Origin: JAVJUV01 sp040220415
GTDB lineage: Bacteria; Pseudomonadota; Alphaproteobacteria; Rhodobacterales; Rhodobacteraceae
Reading direction: 5' to 3'
DNA length: 64,000 nt
NCBI GenBank assembly: GCA_040220415.1
Contig: JAVJUV010000080.1
Span: 37,892 to 101,891, forward strand
Within the stretch, counting starts at the first letter, position 1. Every line of letters begins with the position of its first letter. Positions 7,628-15,944 of this stretch are shown in pieces. The translations under genes and the position numbers were made by a program. The notes below the pieces were generated by a model. It made no database searches and was not told the origin of the DNA. It worked only from the letters and a program-made list of their open reading frames with translations.

Positions 7628-8665
7628 CTATGACGCGTCCGAATGCTTTACAGTGGAGCCGGGTATCAGATGAAACCCGATATCGCGACAAACTGGGACC
7701 GGTTCGCCGGAAAGCCTCGCGAGCATCATCTCGGCCGCCGCTTGCCCGAGGCGAAGATGCGAGACATGGCACGACGTCAAACGTCTTGGCAGCACGGACG
7801 AAATCGGCAGATCTCCCCAACCGGCAATGCCGATGTCTTCGGGAACGGCCATCCCTCGCGAACTGACGTATTGAAGTCCGCCAAATGCCATTGCATCGTT
7901 TTGATAGAATATGCAGCCGATCCCTGAGTTTGCGGCCAGCAGCTGCTCCGTGCCGTAGAAGCCGGTGTAGTAAGTCGCAGTATCATGCAGGCAAAGCTGC
8001 TTCACCACTTTTCCACCGCCGCCATTCACGGCTCGGACGAACCCGTCAACACGACTCGAAGCCGCATTGGCGGTGTTGTGCGATGTCCCGACATACCCGA
8101 CATTCAGGTACCCGCACCCGACAAGGTAGCGGCCCATGGCGAAGCCGCTGTCAAAGTGGTTGATGCCGACGCTCATGTCGAAGGGGCTTGAGTTCAGGTC
8201 CCAAATCTCGACGACGGGGATGCTTGCATTCTTCAGCATGTCGGTTGCACGCGGCGATCTGTACCGGCCCGTCAGGATGAGGCCCGCGGGCTGCCACGAG
8301 AGGACAGTGCGGATCCAGTCTTCCTCGGCCTCTTGGGTGTGCTGCGTCAGGCCAAGAACCGTCTGGTGTCCAAACGCCCCGAGCTTGCCGTCGATCCCTT
8401 CGAGAACATGCGTGAAGACCTCATTTCCGAGATCGGGAATGGAGACGCCGACGAAGGTCGATTTCGTATCACCGGCAAAGACCGTGGCCAGGCGATTCGG
8501 AAGATAACCAAGCTCGTCGACCTTCTTCATGACCAGAACACGGGTCTTTTCCGAGTAACCGCGTTCACCGCGCAGCACGCGGCTGGCCGTCATCTTCGAG
8601 ACACCTGCCGCCCGCGCTACCTCGGAAAGGCTTATCTTGTTGGTCTTGATTTCTTTTTCCGCCAT
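7628..8665 (-). CDS. LacI family transcriptional regulator of the sugar transporter
   Basis: A 345-residue LacI/GalR-type repressor. The N-terminal helix-turn-helix ISLSEVARAAGVSKMTASRVL (about residues 11-31) and the hinge region YLPNRLATVFAG are clear. A periplasmic-binding-like effector domain follows (VGVSIPDLGNEVFTHVLEGI onward), with the conserved GIAGWGDLPIS segment near the end. It is divergent from a sugar ABC transporter operon. Two copies of GTTACGGGTAAC lie in the intergenic space, one 15 bp before its own ATG, which suggests autoregulation as well as control of the transporter. Sequence type resembles the GntR (gluconate) subgroup. The effector sugar is unknown. Confidence 0.92.
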   Translation of the reverse strand: MAEKEIKTNKISLSEVARAAGVSKMTASRVLRGERGYSEKTRVLVMKKVDELGYLPNRLATVFAGDTKSTFVGVSIPDLGNEVFTHVLEGIDGKLGAFGHQTVLGLTQHTQEAEEDWIRTVLSWQPAGLILTGRYRSPRATDMLKNASIPVVEIWDLNSSPFDMSVGINHFDSGFAMGRYLVGCGYLNVGYVGTSHNTANAASSRVDGFVRAVNGGGGKVVKQLCLHDTATYYTGFYGTEQLLAANSGIGCIFYQNDAMAFGGLQYVSSRGMAVPEDIGIAGWGDLPISSVLPRRLTSCHVSHLRLGQAAAEMMLARLSGEPVPVCRDIGFHLIPGSTVKHSDAS

Positions 8666-8679
8666 TCGTCCAACTTTAC

Positions 8680-8691
8680 GTTACGGGTAAC
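8680..8691. promoter_or_regulatory. LacI-type operator 1
   Basis: GTTACGGGTAAC, with half-sites GTTAC and GTAAC around a GG centre, located just upstream of the lacI start. It is identical to operator 2, whose start lies 57 bp away. Confidence 0.75.
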
Positions 8692-8698
8692 TTCGCGC

Positions 8699-8727
8699 TT
8701 GACAGGCGCATCGATTGGCAGAACGAT
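8699..8727 (+). promoter_or_regulatory. Candidate promoter of the sugar transporter operon
   Basis: A consensus -35 hexamer TTGACA (8699-8704) lies between the two operators. With a 17-bp spacer the -10 would be AACGAT (8722-8727), a weak match. Operator 2 then covers the expected transcription start, fitting repression. Confidence 0.5.
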
Positions 8728-8736
8728 TACCCTAAC

Positions 8737-8748
8737 GTTACGGGTAAC
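8737..8748. promoter_or_regulatory. LacI-type operator 2
   Basis: A second exact copy of GTTACGGGTAAC. A related sequence GATTACCCTAACG overlaps its left side (8725-8737), like a degenerate copy in the opposite orientation. Confidence 0.75.
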
Positions 8749-8781
8749 TCAATCTCCGTGACATGGGAGGAACAGCGCGGG

Positions 8782-10308
8782 ATGCAGAACCTGTCCAAAG
8801 GTCTGTTTTTCGACGGGATCGACAAGCATTTCGGCGGCACCTACGCGCTGAAGGATGTCTCTCTGTCGGTCGGACGCGGGGAAATCGTGGCGCTTCTGGG
8901 CGAGAACGGCGCCGGCAAGTCGACTCTCATCAAGGTTCTGGGCGGTATCCATTCGCCGGACGCGGGCAGCGTGCTGATTGATGGCGAACCCTACCAGCAT
9001 CGCCCTGTTGGGTTTGGGGAACGGCAGAAGGTTGCCTTCATCCACCAAGACCTTGGGCTGATCGAGTGGATGACCGTCGCCGAGAATATCGCGCTGGCGC
9101 TGGGCTTCTCGCGCAAGAACGGATTGATCCGCTGGAGCGAGGTCGAGCGCTTCGCCGGGGAAGCACTGAAGAAGGTCGACTGCGATTTCGATGCGACGAC
9201 GCGGGTAGAGAATCTGACGCGCACAGAGAAGTCGCTGGTGGCAATCGCGCGGGCGCTTGCCGTGGACAGCGAGTTTCTGGTGCTGGACGAGCCGACCGCT
9301 TCGCTTCCGGCGGACGAGGTCGAACGCCTGTTCAGGGCGATACGCCCGCTGCGGGACCGGGGTGTGGGCATGATCTATGTCAGCCACCGACTGGACGAGA
9401 TATTCCGCATCGCGGACCGCGTCGCAGTGCTGCGTGACGGCGTGCTGGTCGGCGTTCGCAGCATCGAGCACACCACGCCGGAGGAACTTGTGCAGAAGAT
9501 CGTCGGGCGGAAGACGCGCGAGACGATAAAGCAAAGTGGCAAGCCAAGCGCCGAGATCCTGAGCTTGGAGCACTTCGAGGTCGACGGCGTCGGCCCCTTG
9601 GACTTCACGCTCAGGCAAAACGAAATCGTCGGGCTGGTCGGGCTACGCGGCGCGGGTCACGAGGCTATCAGCCGTGCCCTTTTCGGCCTGAGGCGGCACT
9701 CGGGCAAGGTCACTCTGAATGGCTGCGTGCCCGATCTTTCGGCGCCGCAAAAGGCGCTGGACGCGGGCATTGGACTGGTCGCCAAGGATCGGACCGAGGA
9801 GTCGGTCGCGATGTCGCTCACGATCCGCGAGAACACGTTTCTGAACCCCGCCGGGATCGGGCGGAAACTATTCGACATGCTCTCGCCCCGGACCGAGGCG
9901 GATCAGGCGGCGATCATCGGGGCGGAATTGGGCCTTTCACCCAACGACCCGAGCCTCGCCATCGAAGCGCTGTCGGGCGGCAATCAGCAGAAGGTCGTCC
10001 TGGGGCGTTGGCTGGCGACTAAGCGTCGGTTGCTTCTCTGCGAGGACCCGACGGCGGGTGTGGACGTGGGCGCGAAGTCCGAGATCTACGTGCTGCTGAA
10101 TCGTGCGCTGCAAGATGGCGTCGGCATCCTGGTGATCTCGACCGATTTCGAGGAGATCGCGGCGATTTGCCACCGCGCCATCGTGTTCAGCCAGGGTGCC
10201 ATCGTAGACGAACTTTCAGGCACGCGGCTTACGACCGAGAACCTGATCCAATCGGCATCCGCCGGAAACCTTTCTAGCGAAAGGGATGTGCCCCATGCAA
10301 TCGCTTGA
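8782..10308 (+). CDS. Sugar ABC transporter, two-domain ATP-binding protein (RbsA/MglA type)
   Basis: A 508-residue ATPase energising import of a monosaccharide through the CUT2 permease encoded next. It has two ABC domains in one chain. Domain 1 has Walker A GENGAGKSTL and Walker B LVLDEPTAS, with a degenerate signature. Domain 2 has a degenerate Walker A (GLRGAGHEAIS) and an intact LSGGNQQKV signature with LLLCEDPTAGVDVG. This asymmetric pattern is typical of RbsA/MglA. A GTG at 8758 is in frame, but ATG 8782 is preceded by GGGAGGA and fits the family length. The start of the permease gene overlaps its end. Expression is probably controlled by the adjacent LacI protein. Confidence 0.93.
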   Translation: MQNLSKGLFFDGIDKHFGGTYALKDVSLSVGRGEIVALLGENGAGKSTLIKVLGGIHSPDAGSVLIDGEPYQHRPVGFGERQKVAFIHQDLGLIEWMTVAENIALALGFSRKNGLIRWSEVERFAGEALKKVDCDFDATTRVENLTRTEKSLVAIARALAVDSEFLVLDEPTASLPADEVERLFRAIRPLRDRGVGMIYVSHRLDEIFRIADRVAVLRDGVLVGVRSIEHTTPEELVQKIVGRKTRETIKQSGKPSAEILSLEHFEVDGVGPLDFTLRQNEIVGLVGLRGAGHEAISRALFGLRRHSGKVTLNGCVPDLSAPQKALDAGIGLVAKDRTEESVAMSLTIRENTFLNPAGIGRKLFDMLSPRTEADQAAIIGAELGLSPNDPSLAIEALSGGNQQKVVLGRWLATKRRLLLCEDPTAGVDVGAKSEIYVLLNRALQDGVGILVISTDFEEIAAICHRAIVFSQGAIVDELSGTRLTTENLIQSASAGNLSSERDVPHAIA

Positions 10309-11317
10309 GTCGAGCGCGCTGGAGCCCACCAAGGCCGAACTTAAAGGGCTGACGACGGGGCAGCGTCTTATGCGGTTCCTGCCGGTATATGGGCTGGTGA
10401 TCCTGACGGTCTTCCTGATCGGTCTGTTTTCGATCCTTCTTCCGAACACCTTTCCGACCATGCTGAACCTGCGCGCCATCGTCAGCGACAAGGCGATCAT
10501 CGCGCTTCTGTCACTGGGCGCGATGATCCCGATGGCAGCGGGGCGGATCGATCTGACGGTGGGCTACGGCATCGTCCTTTGGCACATTCTTGCAATCAGT
10601 CTGCAAACCCTGCTGGGCCTTCCCTGGCCAGTCGCGGTGATGCTTGTTCTGGTGCTTGGCGGGTTGACCGGGTTCCTGAACGGACTTCTGGTCGAGGTGG
10701 CGAAGATCGACAGTTTCATCGCAACGCTCGGCACCGGCACCGTGCTCTACGCCCTGGCTCTTTGGCACACCGGCGGGCGGCAGATGGTGGGCATGCTGCC
10801 CGACGGTTTCTACGGTGTGTCGACAACCTTTGTCTTCGGGCTTCCGATCACCGGTTTCTACCTTCTGGCGATCACGGTCGTTATGTGGGTGGTGCTCGAA
10901 TATACGCCCATCGGCCGGTACCTTTACGCCATCGGCGCCAACCAGCGGGCAGCGCAGTTAAACGGCATCCCGACGCGGAAATACGTGATCGGCGCCTTCG
11001 TCTGTTCAGGCACGATGACCGCCCTTGCAGGCGTGCTACTCGCCGCCAAGCTCAGGATCGGGCAGGCCAGCGTGGGGCTTGAATTCCTGCTGCCCGCGCT
11101 CGTCGGCGCCTTCCTGGGATCGACAACGATCAAGCCGGGACGGGTCAACGTATGGGGCACTATCGTCGGAGTCACCATTCTTGCGGTCGGCATATCCGGA
11201 ATCCAGCAATTCGGCGGCTCCTTCTGGGTCGAGCCGCTTTTCAACGGGGTCACCCTGCTGATCGCCATCGGCATCGCAGGATACGCGCAGCGGAAGAAGG
11301 CTGCGGAAAAGCGCTGA
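10295..11317 (+). CDS. Sugar ABC transporter permease (CUT2 family)
   Basis: Inner-membrane permease of 340 residues with about eight to ten hydrophobic segments and the conserved IGANQRAAQLNGI coupling-loop region facing the ATPase. It belongs to the RbsC-like branched-chain/monosaccharide permease family. ATG 10286 and ATG 10295 are both in frame. AAGGGA at 10281-10286 is ideally spaced for 10295, so I chose it. The gene overlaps the ATPase gene by 14 bp, implying translational coupling. It is followed after 29 bp by the binding-protein gene. Confidence 0.92.
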   Translation: MQSLESSALEPTKAELKGLTTGQRLMRFLPVYGLVILTVFLIGLFSILLPNTFPTMLNLRAIVSDKAIIALLSLGAMIPMAAGRIDLTVGYGIVLWHILAISLQTLLGLPWPVAVMLVLVLGGLTGFLNGLLVEVAKIDSFIATLGTGTVLYALALWHTGGRQMVGMLPDGFYGVSTTFVFGLPITGFYLLAITVVMWVVLEYTPIGRYLYAIGANQRAAQLNGIPTRKYVIGAFVCSGTMTALAGVLLAAKLRIGQASVGLEFLLPALVGAFLGSTTIKPGRVNVWGTIVGVTILAVGISGIQQFGGSFWVEPLFNGVTLLIAIGIAGYAQRKKAAEKR

Positions 11318-11346
11318 AACTTGTCCATTTCCTGGGAGGAAGACAC

Positions 11347-12387
11347 ATGAAGAAACGTACATTCATCGCGGCCCTGATGGCCACGACCATGCTTGCGGGT
11401 GCCCCCGTCTTGGCCGCCGAGTGGGACGGTCCAACGACCGGCCCCACGGCGGCAGAGGGCAAGTCCATCGTCGTCGTCGCCGCCGACCTGAAGAACGGGG
11501 GCATCCTGGGTGTCACCAACGGCGTCGAGGAAGCGGCGGCCAGGATCGGCTGGGAGGTCCGCGTGCTGGACGGTGCGGGTTCGGTCCAGGGCCGGACGGG
11601 CGCCATCGGCCAGGCGCTGGCGCTTCAACCGGACGGGATAGTCATCAATGGCTTCGACGCGGTCGAACAGCAGGCGGCGCTGGAGGGCGTCACCGCGGCG
11701 AACATCCCGATGGTAGCCTGGCACTCGGGTCCGAAGATCGGCTGCGATGCGCCGGGTGGCATATTCGCCAACGTGTCGACCGACGCGATGTCGGTCTCCG
11801 ACGTGGCCGCGCAATGGGCAGTCGAGGATGGCGGTAACGATGTCGGCGTGGTGATCTTCACCGACTCGACCTACCAGATTGCCATCGACAAGGCCGACCG
11901 CATGAAAGCGGATGTTGAAGCGGCAGGCGGCAAGGTCCTTGAATACGTCGATACGCCGATCGCCGACACCTCGACCCGAATGGGGCCGCTGACCACGTCG
12001 CTTTTGCAGAAATACGGCGACAGCTGGACCCACGCGCTTGCGATCAACGACCTTTATTTCGACTTCATGGGTCCCTCTTTGGCGGCAGCCGGCCTCTCGC
12101 CCGATCAGGGTCCGAAAGCCGGGTCCGCTGGCGACGGATCGGAAGCCGCTTTCCAGCGCATCCGTTCGAACGGTTACCAAACCATCACCGTGGCCGAGCC
12201 GCTGAATCTGCAGGGCTGGCAACTGGTCGACGAATTGAACCGCGCCGTGCAGGGCGAACCCTGCTCGGGCTACGTCACGTCGCCCGCGCTGGTGACCAAG
12301 GAAGGGCTGGAAAAGATGGGCGACAGCAACGCCTTCGATCCTGACATTCCTTATCGCGAGTCCTACTCCCAGATCTGGGGTAAGTGA
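11347..12387 (+). CDS. Sugar ABC transporter periplasmic binding protein
   Basis: A 346-residue periplasmic solute-binding protein of the type I (RbsB-like) fold. The signal peptide MKKRTFIAALMATTMLAGAPVLA ends in an AxA site (cleavage before AEWDG). The mature start contains KSIVVVAADLKNGG, and segments such as PDGIVINGFDAVEQQAA and IPMVAWHS match the family. A strong GGGAGGAA lies before ATG 11347. A GC-rich stem-loop directly after this gene (12401-12423) is the kind of structure that often raises binding-protein mRNA levels. The ligand is unknown. The downstream lactonase hints at an aldose or aldonolactone. Confidence 0.92.
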   Translation: MKKRTFIAALMATTMLAGAPVLAAEWDGPTTGPTAAEGKSIVVVAADLKNGGILGVTNGVEEAAARIGWEVRVLDGAGSVQGRTGAIGQALALQPDGIVINGFDAVEQQAALEGVTAANIPMVAWHSGPKIGCDAPGGIFANVSTDAMSVSDVAAQWAVEDGGNDVGVVIFTDSTYQIAIDKADRMKADVEAAGGKVLEYVDTPIADTSTRMGPLTTSLLQKYGDSWTHALAINDLYFDFMGPSLAAAGLSPDQGPKAGSAGDGSEAAFQRIRSNGYQTITVAEPLNLQGWQLVDELNRAVQGEPCSGYVTSPALVTKEGLEKMGDSNAFDPDIPYRESYSQIWGK

Positions 12388-12400
12388 GCAAGCTCTTGGA

Positions 12401-12423
12401 GGACCCCGGCGCGACCGGGGTCC
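12401..12423 (+). terminator. Stem-loop after the binding-protein gene
   Basis: Perfect 9-bp stem GGACCCCGG / CCGGGGTCC with a 5-base loop. There is no T-tract. It lies between the binding-protein stop and the lactonase start, so it may attenuate or stabilise rather than end transcription. Confidence 0.6.
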
Positions 12424-12449
12424 TTCCCAAGACACGGAGAACAGTCAAC

Positions 12450-13382
12450 ATGTTTGGGGTTTTGGAAGGAACCGGGTTCGACATCATCGACCCGGACTTC
12501 AAGGCGTGCCTGATCGGCCACGCAAGGGTCGAGCGACTCTGGACGGGCGCGCGGTGGTCGGAAGGCCCGGCCTGGTTCGCCGCCGGTCGATACCTCGTTT
12601 GGTCGGACATTCCAAACAACCGGATGCTGCGCTTCGATGAAACGGACGGTTCGGTGTCGGTCTTTCGCGCACCATCAAACAATGCGAATGGCAACACGGT
12701 CGACCGTCAGGGCCGGCTCGTGACCTGCGAACATCTGACGCGGCAGGTAACGCGCACCGAACACGACGGCTCGATCACGGTGATCGCCGGCAGCTTCGAG
12801 GGCAAGCGGTTGAACTCGCCCAACGATGTCATCTTGAAATCCGACGGCTCGATCTGGTTCAGCGACCCGTCCTACGGCATCCTGATGGACTACGAGGGCG
12901 AGCGCGCGGAAAGTGAGATCGGCGCCTGTCACGTCTACCGGATCGATCCATCGGGCGCGATTTCCATTGCATCGGCTGACTACACCAAACCGAACGGCCT
13001 GGCGTTTTCGCCGGACGAGAGGCATCTCTATATCTCCGACACCGGCGTTACCCACGACCCTCATGGACCGAAACACATCCGTCGCCATGCGGTTCGAGAG
13101 GACGGGACGCTCTCTGACGGCAACGTCTTCGCCGTCTGCACGGAAGGCATCTTCGACGGTTTCCGCCTGGACTGCGACGGGCGGATCTGGGCCTCGGCTG
13201 CTGACGGCGTCCATTGTCTCGCACAGGATGGGACACTGATCGGCAAGGTGCGGATTCCCGAGATGGTTGGCAATGTCTGTTTCGGCGGGCCGAAATTGAA
13301 CCGGCTGTTTATCTGCGGGACGTCGTCACTCTATTCCGTGTATCTGAACGTCAACGGGGTTTCGACGCTCGGCGCGCGTTGA
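12450..13382 (+). CDS. SMP-30/gluconolactonase family protein
   Basis: A 310-residue six-bladed beta-propeller lactonase of the SMP-30/regucalcin family, which hydrolyses sugar lactones formed by aldose dehydrogenases. Candidate metal ligands are Glu38 (RWSEGPAW), the NSPND segment near residues 122-126, and Asp197 in LYISDTG. There is no signal peptide, so it is cytoplasmic. A GTG at 12384 overlaps the preceding stop, but ATG 12450 has GGAGAA at good distance and starts the conserved fold. It is the last gene of the transporter operon. No dehydrogenase or dehydratase of the same pathway is nearby. Confidence 0.88.
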   Translation: MFGVLEGTGFDIIDPDFKACLIGHARVERLWTGARWSEGPAWFAAGRYLVWSDIPNNRMLRFDETDGSVSVFRAPSNNANGNTVDRQGRLVTCEHLTRQVTRTEHDGSITVIAGSFEGKRLNSPNDVILKSDGSIWFSDPSYGILMDYEGERAESEIGACHVYRIDPSGAISIASADYTKPNGLAFSPDERHLYISDTGVTHDPHGPKHIRRHAVREDGTLSDGNVFAVCTEGIFDGFRLDCDGRIWASAADGVHCLAQDGTLIGKVRIPEMVGNVCFGGPKLNRLFICGTSSLYSVYLNVNGVSTLGAR

Positions 13383-13758
13383 TCCGGTTCTTTGCGAACG
13401 GGTGCAAAGAACTCAGGCGTCAACTGCAACTTACCCGGAACGTTTGGGAACGGCTTTGGAACGTGCAATCCATGCAGCAAAAGAGGCTTTGCGCCAGGAC
13501 GACCCAGTGTTCGATCGCATCGGAATGTCGGCATCGGGCTCGAACCGGTCATTCCCCCGGGCAGCCGTTGACCCTCCTACCGCACGCCTCAACCCCGTCG
13601 AAATCCGCCCAGATACCGGCCTGCCATCGACCTGGCACTGCTCGCCCGAAACCCCGCAAACAAGCACGTTGACGCCCCCCCTTGCACGCAACACCGCCCC
13701 ATGCGCACGTCGCGTTAACCCTTCCCCAGCGGCCCCGAACCCGTTATCAGCGCCTCCC
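13383..13758. other. Intergenic region upstream of rimO
   Basis: 376 bp between the lactonase and rimO. The rimO frame stays open through much of it, but the translation there is not RimO-like and lacks a ribosome binding site. No T-tract hairpin, RNA gene or operator was recognised. Confidence 0.6.
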
Positions 13759-15117
13759 ATGACCAACCCGCCCGACCTTCGCCCCGATCTTGCCCGCGCC
13801 CGCGTGCCTGAAACCGCCCGTCCCGGCCAGCCGACCATCGGCATGGTCTCGCTCGGCTGTCCCAAGGCGCTGGTCGACAGCGAGCGCATCCTGACCCGTC
13901 TCAGGGCCGAAGGGTACGCGATCAGCCCGGACTATGCCGGCGCGGACGCCGTGATCGTGAACACCTGCGGTTTCCTCGACAGCGCCAAGGCCGAAAGCCT
14001 GGACGCGATCGGCGAGGCCCTGACCGAGAACGGGCGCGTCATCGTCACCGGCTGCCTCGGCGCCGAGCCCGACTACATCACCGGCGCGCACCCCAGGGTG
14101 CTGGCGGTGACAGGCCCGCACCAGTACGAGCAGGTGCTGGACGCGGTGCATATTGCCGTCCCGCCCGACCCCGATCCGTTCATCGACCTGATGCCGGCGG
14201 CGGGCGTCAAGCTGACGCCAAGGCATTATTCCTACTTGAAGATTTCCGAAGGCTGCAATCATACCTGCAAGTTCTGCATCATCCCCGACATGCGCGGCAA
14301 ACTGGCCTCGCGGCCGGCCCGCGCTGTGCTGCGCGAGGCCGAAAAGCTGGTCGAAAGCGGCGTCAGGGAACTGCTGGTCATCAGCCAGGACACCTCTGCC
14401 TACGGCACCGACTGGAAGGACCGCGACGACAAGTTCCCCATCGTGCCGCTGGCGCGCGACCTGGGCTCGCTGGGCGCCTGGGTGCGGCTGCACTACGTCT
14501 ATCCCTACCCCCATGTGCGCGACCTGGTGCCCCTGATGGCCGATGGCCTGGTGCTGCCCTATCTCGACATCCCGTTCCAGCACGCCCACCCCGAGACGCT
14601 GCGCCGGATGGCGCGGCCCGCGGCGGCGGCACGCACGCTGGACGAGATCGCCGCCTGGCGCGGCAACTGCCCCGACATCACGCTGCGTTCGACCTTCATC
14701 GTCGGCTATCCCGGCGAGACCGAGGCGGAATTCCAGACCCTTCTCGACTGGCTGGACGAGGCGCAGTTGGATCGCGTGGGTTGCTTCCAGTACGAGAACG
14801 TCGCCGGGGCAAGGTCCAACGCCCTGCCCGACCATGTGCCGGACGAGGTGAAGGCCGAACGCTTCGCGCGGTTCATGGAAAAGGCCCAGGCCATTTCCGT
14901 GGCGAAACTGGCGTCCAAGGTGGGCCGGCGGATCGACGTGATCGTCGACGAGGTGGACGACGAAGCGGCCACCTGCCGCACCTGGGCCGATGCGCCCGAG
15001 ATCGACGGTCAGCTTTTCATCGACCAGGGATTCGAAGCTCTGGAACCCGGCCGGATCGTGACCGTCGAGGTCGACGAGGCAGGCGACTACGATTTGTGGG
15101 GAAGGCTGGTTTCATAA
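13759..15117 (+). CDS. rimO: Ribosomal protein uS12 methylthiotransferase RimO
   Basis: Radical-SAM enzyme that methylthiolates an aspartate of ribosomal protein S12. It has 452 residues. The N-terminal MTTase domain has Cys34 (SLGCPKALVDSE), Cys70 (NTCGFLDSAK) and Cys99 (TGCLGA) for one [4Fe-4S] cluster. The radical SAM motif CNHTCKFC (Cys166, Cys170, Cys173) binds the second. A C-terminal TRAM-like region ends the protein. The frame extends upstream, but ATG 13759 (MTNPPDLRPD) begins just before the conserved domain and gives normal length. It is a single housekeeping gene, with a FadR-type regulator 59 bp downstream. Confidence 0.95.
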   Translation: MTNPPDLRPDLARARVPETARPGQPTIGMVSLGCPKALVDSERILTRLRAEGYAISPDYAGADAVIVNTCGFLDSAKAESLDAIGEALTENGRVIVTGCLGAEPDYITGAHPRVLAVTGPHQYEQVLDAVHIAVPPDPDPFIDLMPAAGVKLTPRHYSYLKISEGCNHTCKFCIIPDMRGKLASRPARAVLREAEKLVESGVRELLVISQDTSAYGTDWKDRDDKFPIVPLARDLGSLGAWVRLHYVYPYPHVRDLVPLMADGLVLPYLDIPFQHAHPETLRRMARPAAAARTLDEIAAWRGNCPDITLRSTFIVGYPGETEAEFQTLLDWLDEAQLDRVGCFQYENVAGARSNALPDHVPDEVKAERFARFMEKAQAISVAKLASKVGRRIDVIVDEVDDEAATCRTWADAPEIDGQLFIDQGFEALEPGRIVTVEVDEAGDYDLWGRLVS

Positions 15118-15148
15118 GGGATTCGCGCGTATGCTGCAGAAAATGTGA

Positions 15149-15158
15149 GCGCTAGCGC
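15149..15158. promoter_or_regulatory. Perfect palindrome upstream of the FadR-type regulator
   Basis: GCGCTAGCGC is its own reverse complement and lies 18 bp before the start of the GntR-family gene. It may be an autoregulatory operator. A 10-bp GC-rich palindrome can also occur by chance. Confidence 0.35.
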
Positions 15159-15176
15159 CGTCTTTTGCGAGGCCCC

Positions 15177-15944
15177 ATGCCCTTCGAGAAGATACAGCCC
15201 GAGAAACTCTCCCGTTCGGTCGTCCGGCAGATCGAACTGCTGATCCTGCGCGGCATTCTGCGCCCCGGCGAGCGGCTGCCCTCGGAACGCGAACTTTCCG
15301 AACGCTTCGGCGTCTCGCGCCCGTCGCTGCGTGAAGCGGTGGGCGAGTTGCAGGACGCCGGGCTGCTGGTGTCCAGGGCGAACTCGGGGATCTATGTGGC
15401 CGATGTTCTCGGCTCGGCTTTCTCGCCCGCCCTGACCCGGCTTTTCGGCAGTCACGACGAGGCGGTCTTCGACTACATCTCGTTCCGCCGCGACATGGAG
15501 GGGCTGGCGGCCGAACGCGCGGCGCGGCTTGGCTCGGACACCGATCTGGCCGTGGTCGACAGCGTGTTTCAGCGCATGGAGGTGGCCCACAAGAAACGCG
15601 ACCCCGCGAACGAGGCGCAACTGGACGCCGAATTTCACCTGGCCATCATCGAGGCCAGCCACAACGTGGTGATGCTGCACATGATGCGCTCGATGTACGA
15701 GTTGCTGCGCGAGGGCGTGTTCTACAACCGCCAGATCATGTTCCGCCAGCGCACCACCCGGCAAAGCCTTCTGGACCAGCACCGCCGGATCAACGACGCG
15801 CTTCAGTCCCGCGACCCCAAGGCGGCGCGTGCGGCGGTCGAGGCGCATATGGACTATGTCGCACAGGCCCTGACCGACCATCTGAAAGCCGAGAAGAACG
15901 AGGCGATCGCCCGCAGACGGCTGGCCCACGAAAGCGGACGCTAG
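15177..15944 (+). CDS. GntR family transcriptional regulator, FadR/PdhR subfamily
   Basis: A 255-residue DNA-binding regulator. The N-terminal winged helix (residues about 10-75) shows LRGILRPGERLPSERELSERFGVSRPSLREAV, typical of the GntR family in sense and order. The C-terminal all-helical FCD ligand-binding domain is indicated by the Asp/His pattern in LDAEFHLAIIEASHN and INDALQSRDPKAARAAVEAHM. FadR/PdhR members sense carboxylates such as pyruvate or lactate, or acyl-CoAs. The ligand here is unknown. ATG 15177 follows GCGAGG. Its stop (TAG) shares the CTAG palindrome with the stop of the convergent gene. Confidence 0.9.
   Translation: MPFEKIQPEKLSRSVVRQIELLILRGILRPGERLPSERELSERFGVSRPSLREAVGELQDAGLLVSRANSGIYVADVLGSAFSPALTRLFGSHDEAVFDYISFRRDMEGLAAERAARLGSDTDLAVVDSVFQRMEVAHKKRDPANEAQLDAEFHLAIIEASHNVVMLHMMRSMYELLREGVFYNRQIMFRQRTTRQSLLDQHRRINDALQSRDPKAARAAVEAHMDYVAQALTDHLKAEKNEAIARRRLAHESGR

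Noticed and set aside
7425..7866. Short frames on both strands around the 3' end of lacI
   Set aside because: They overlap the LacI coding sequence or its empty flank, lack ribosome binding sites and show no family motifs.
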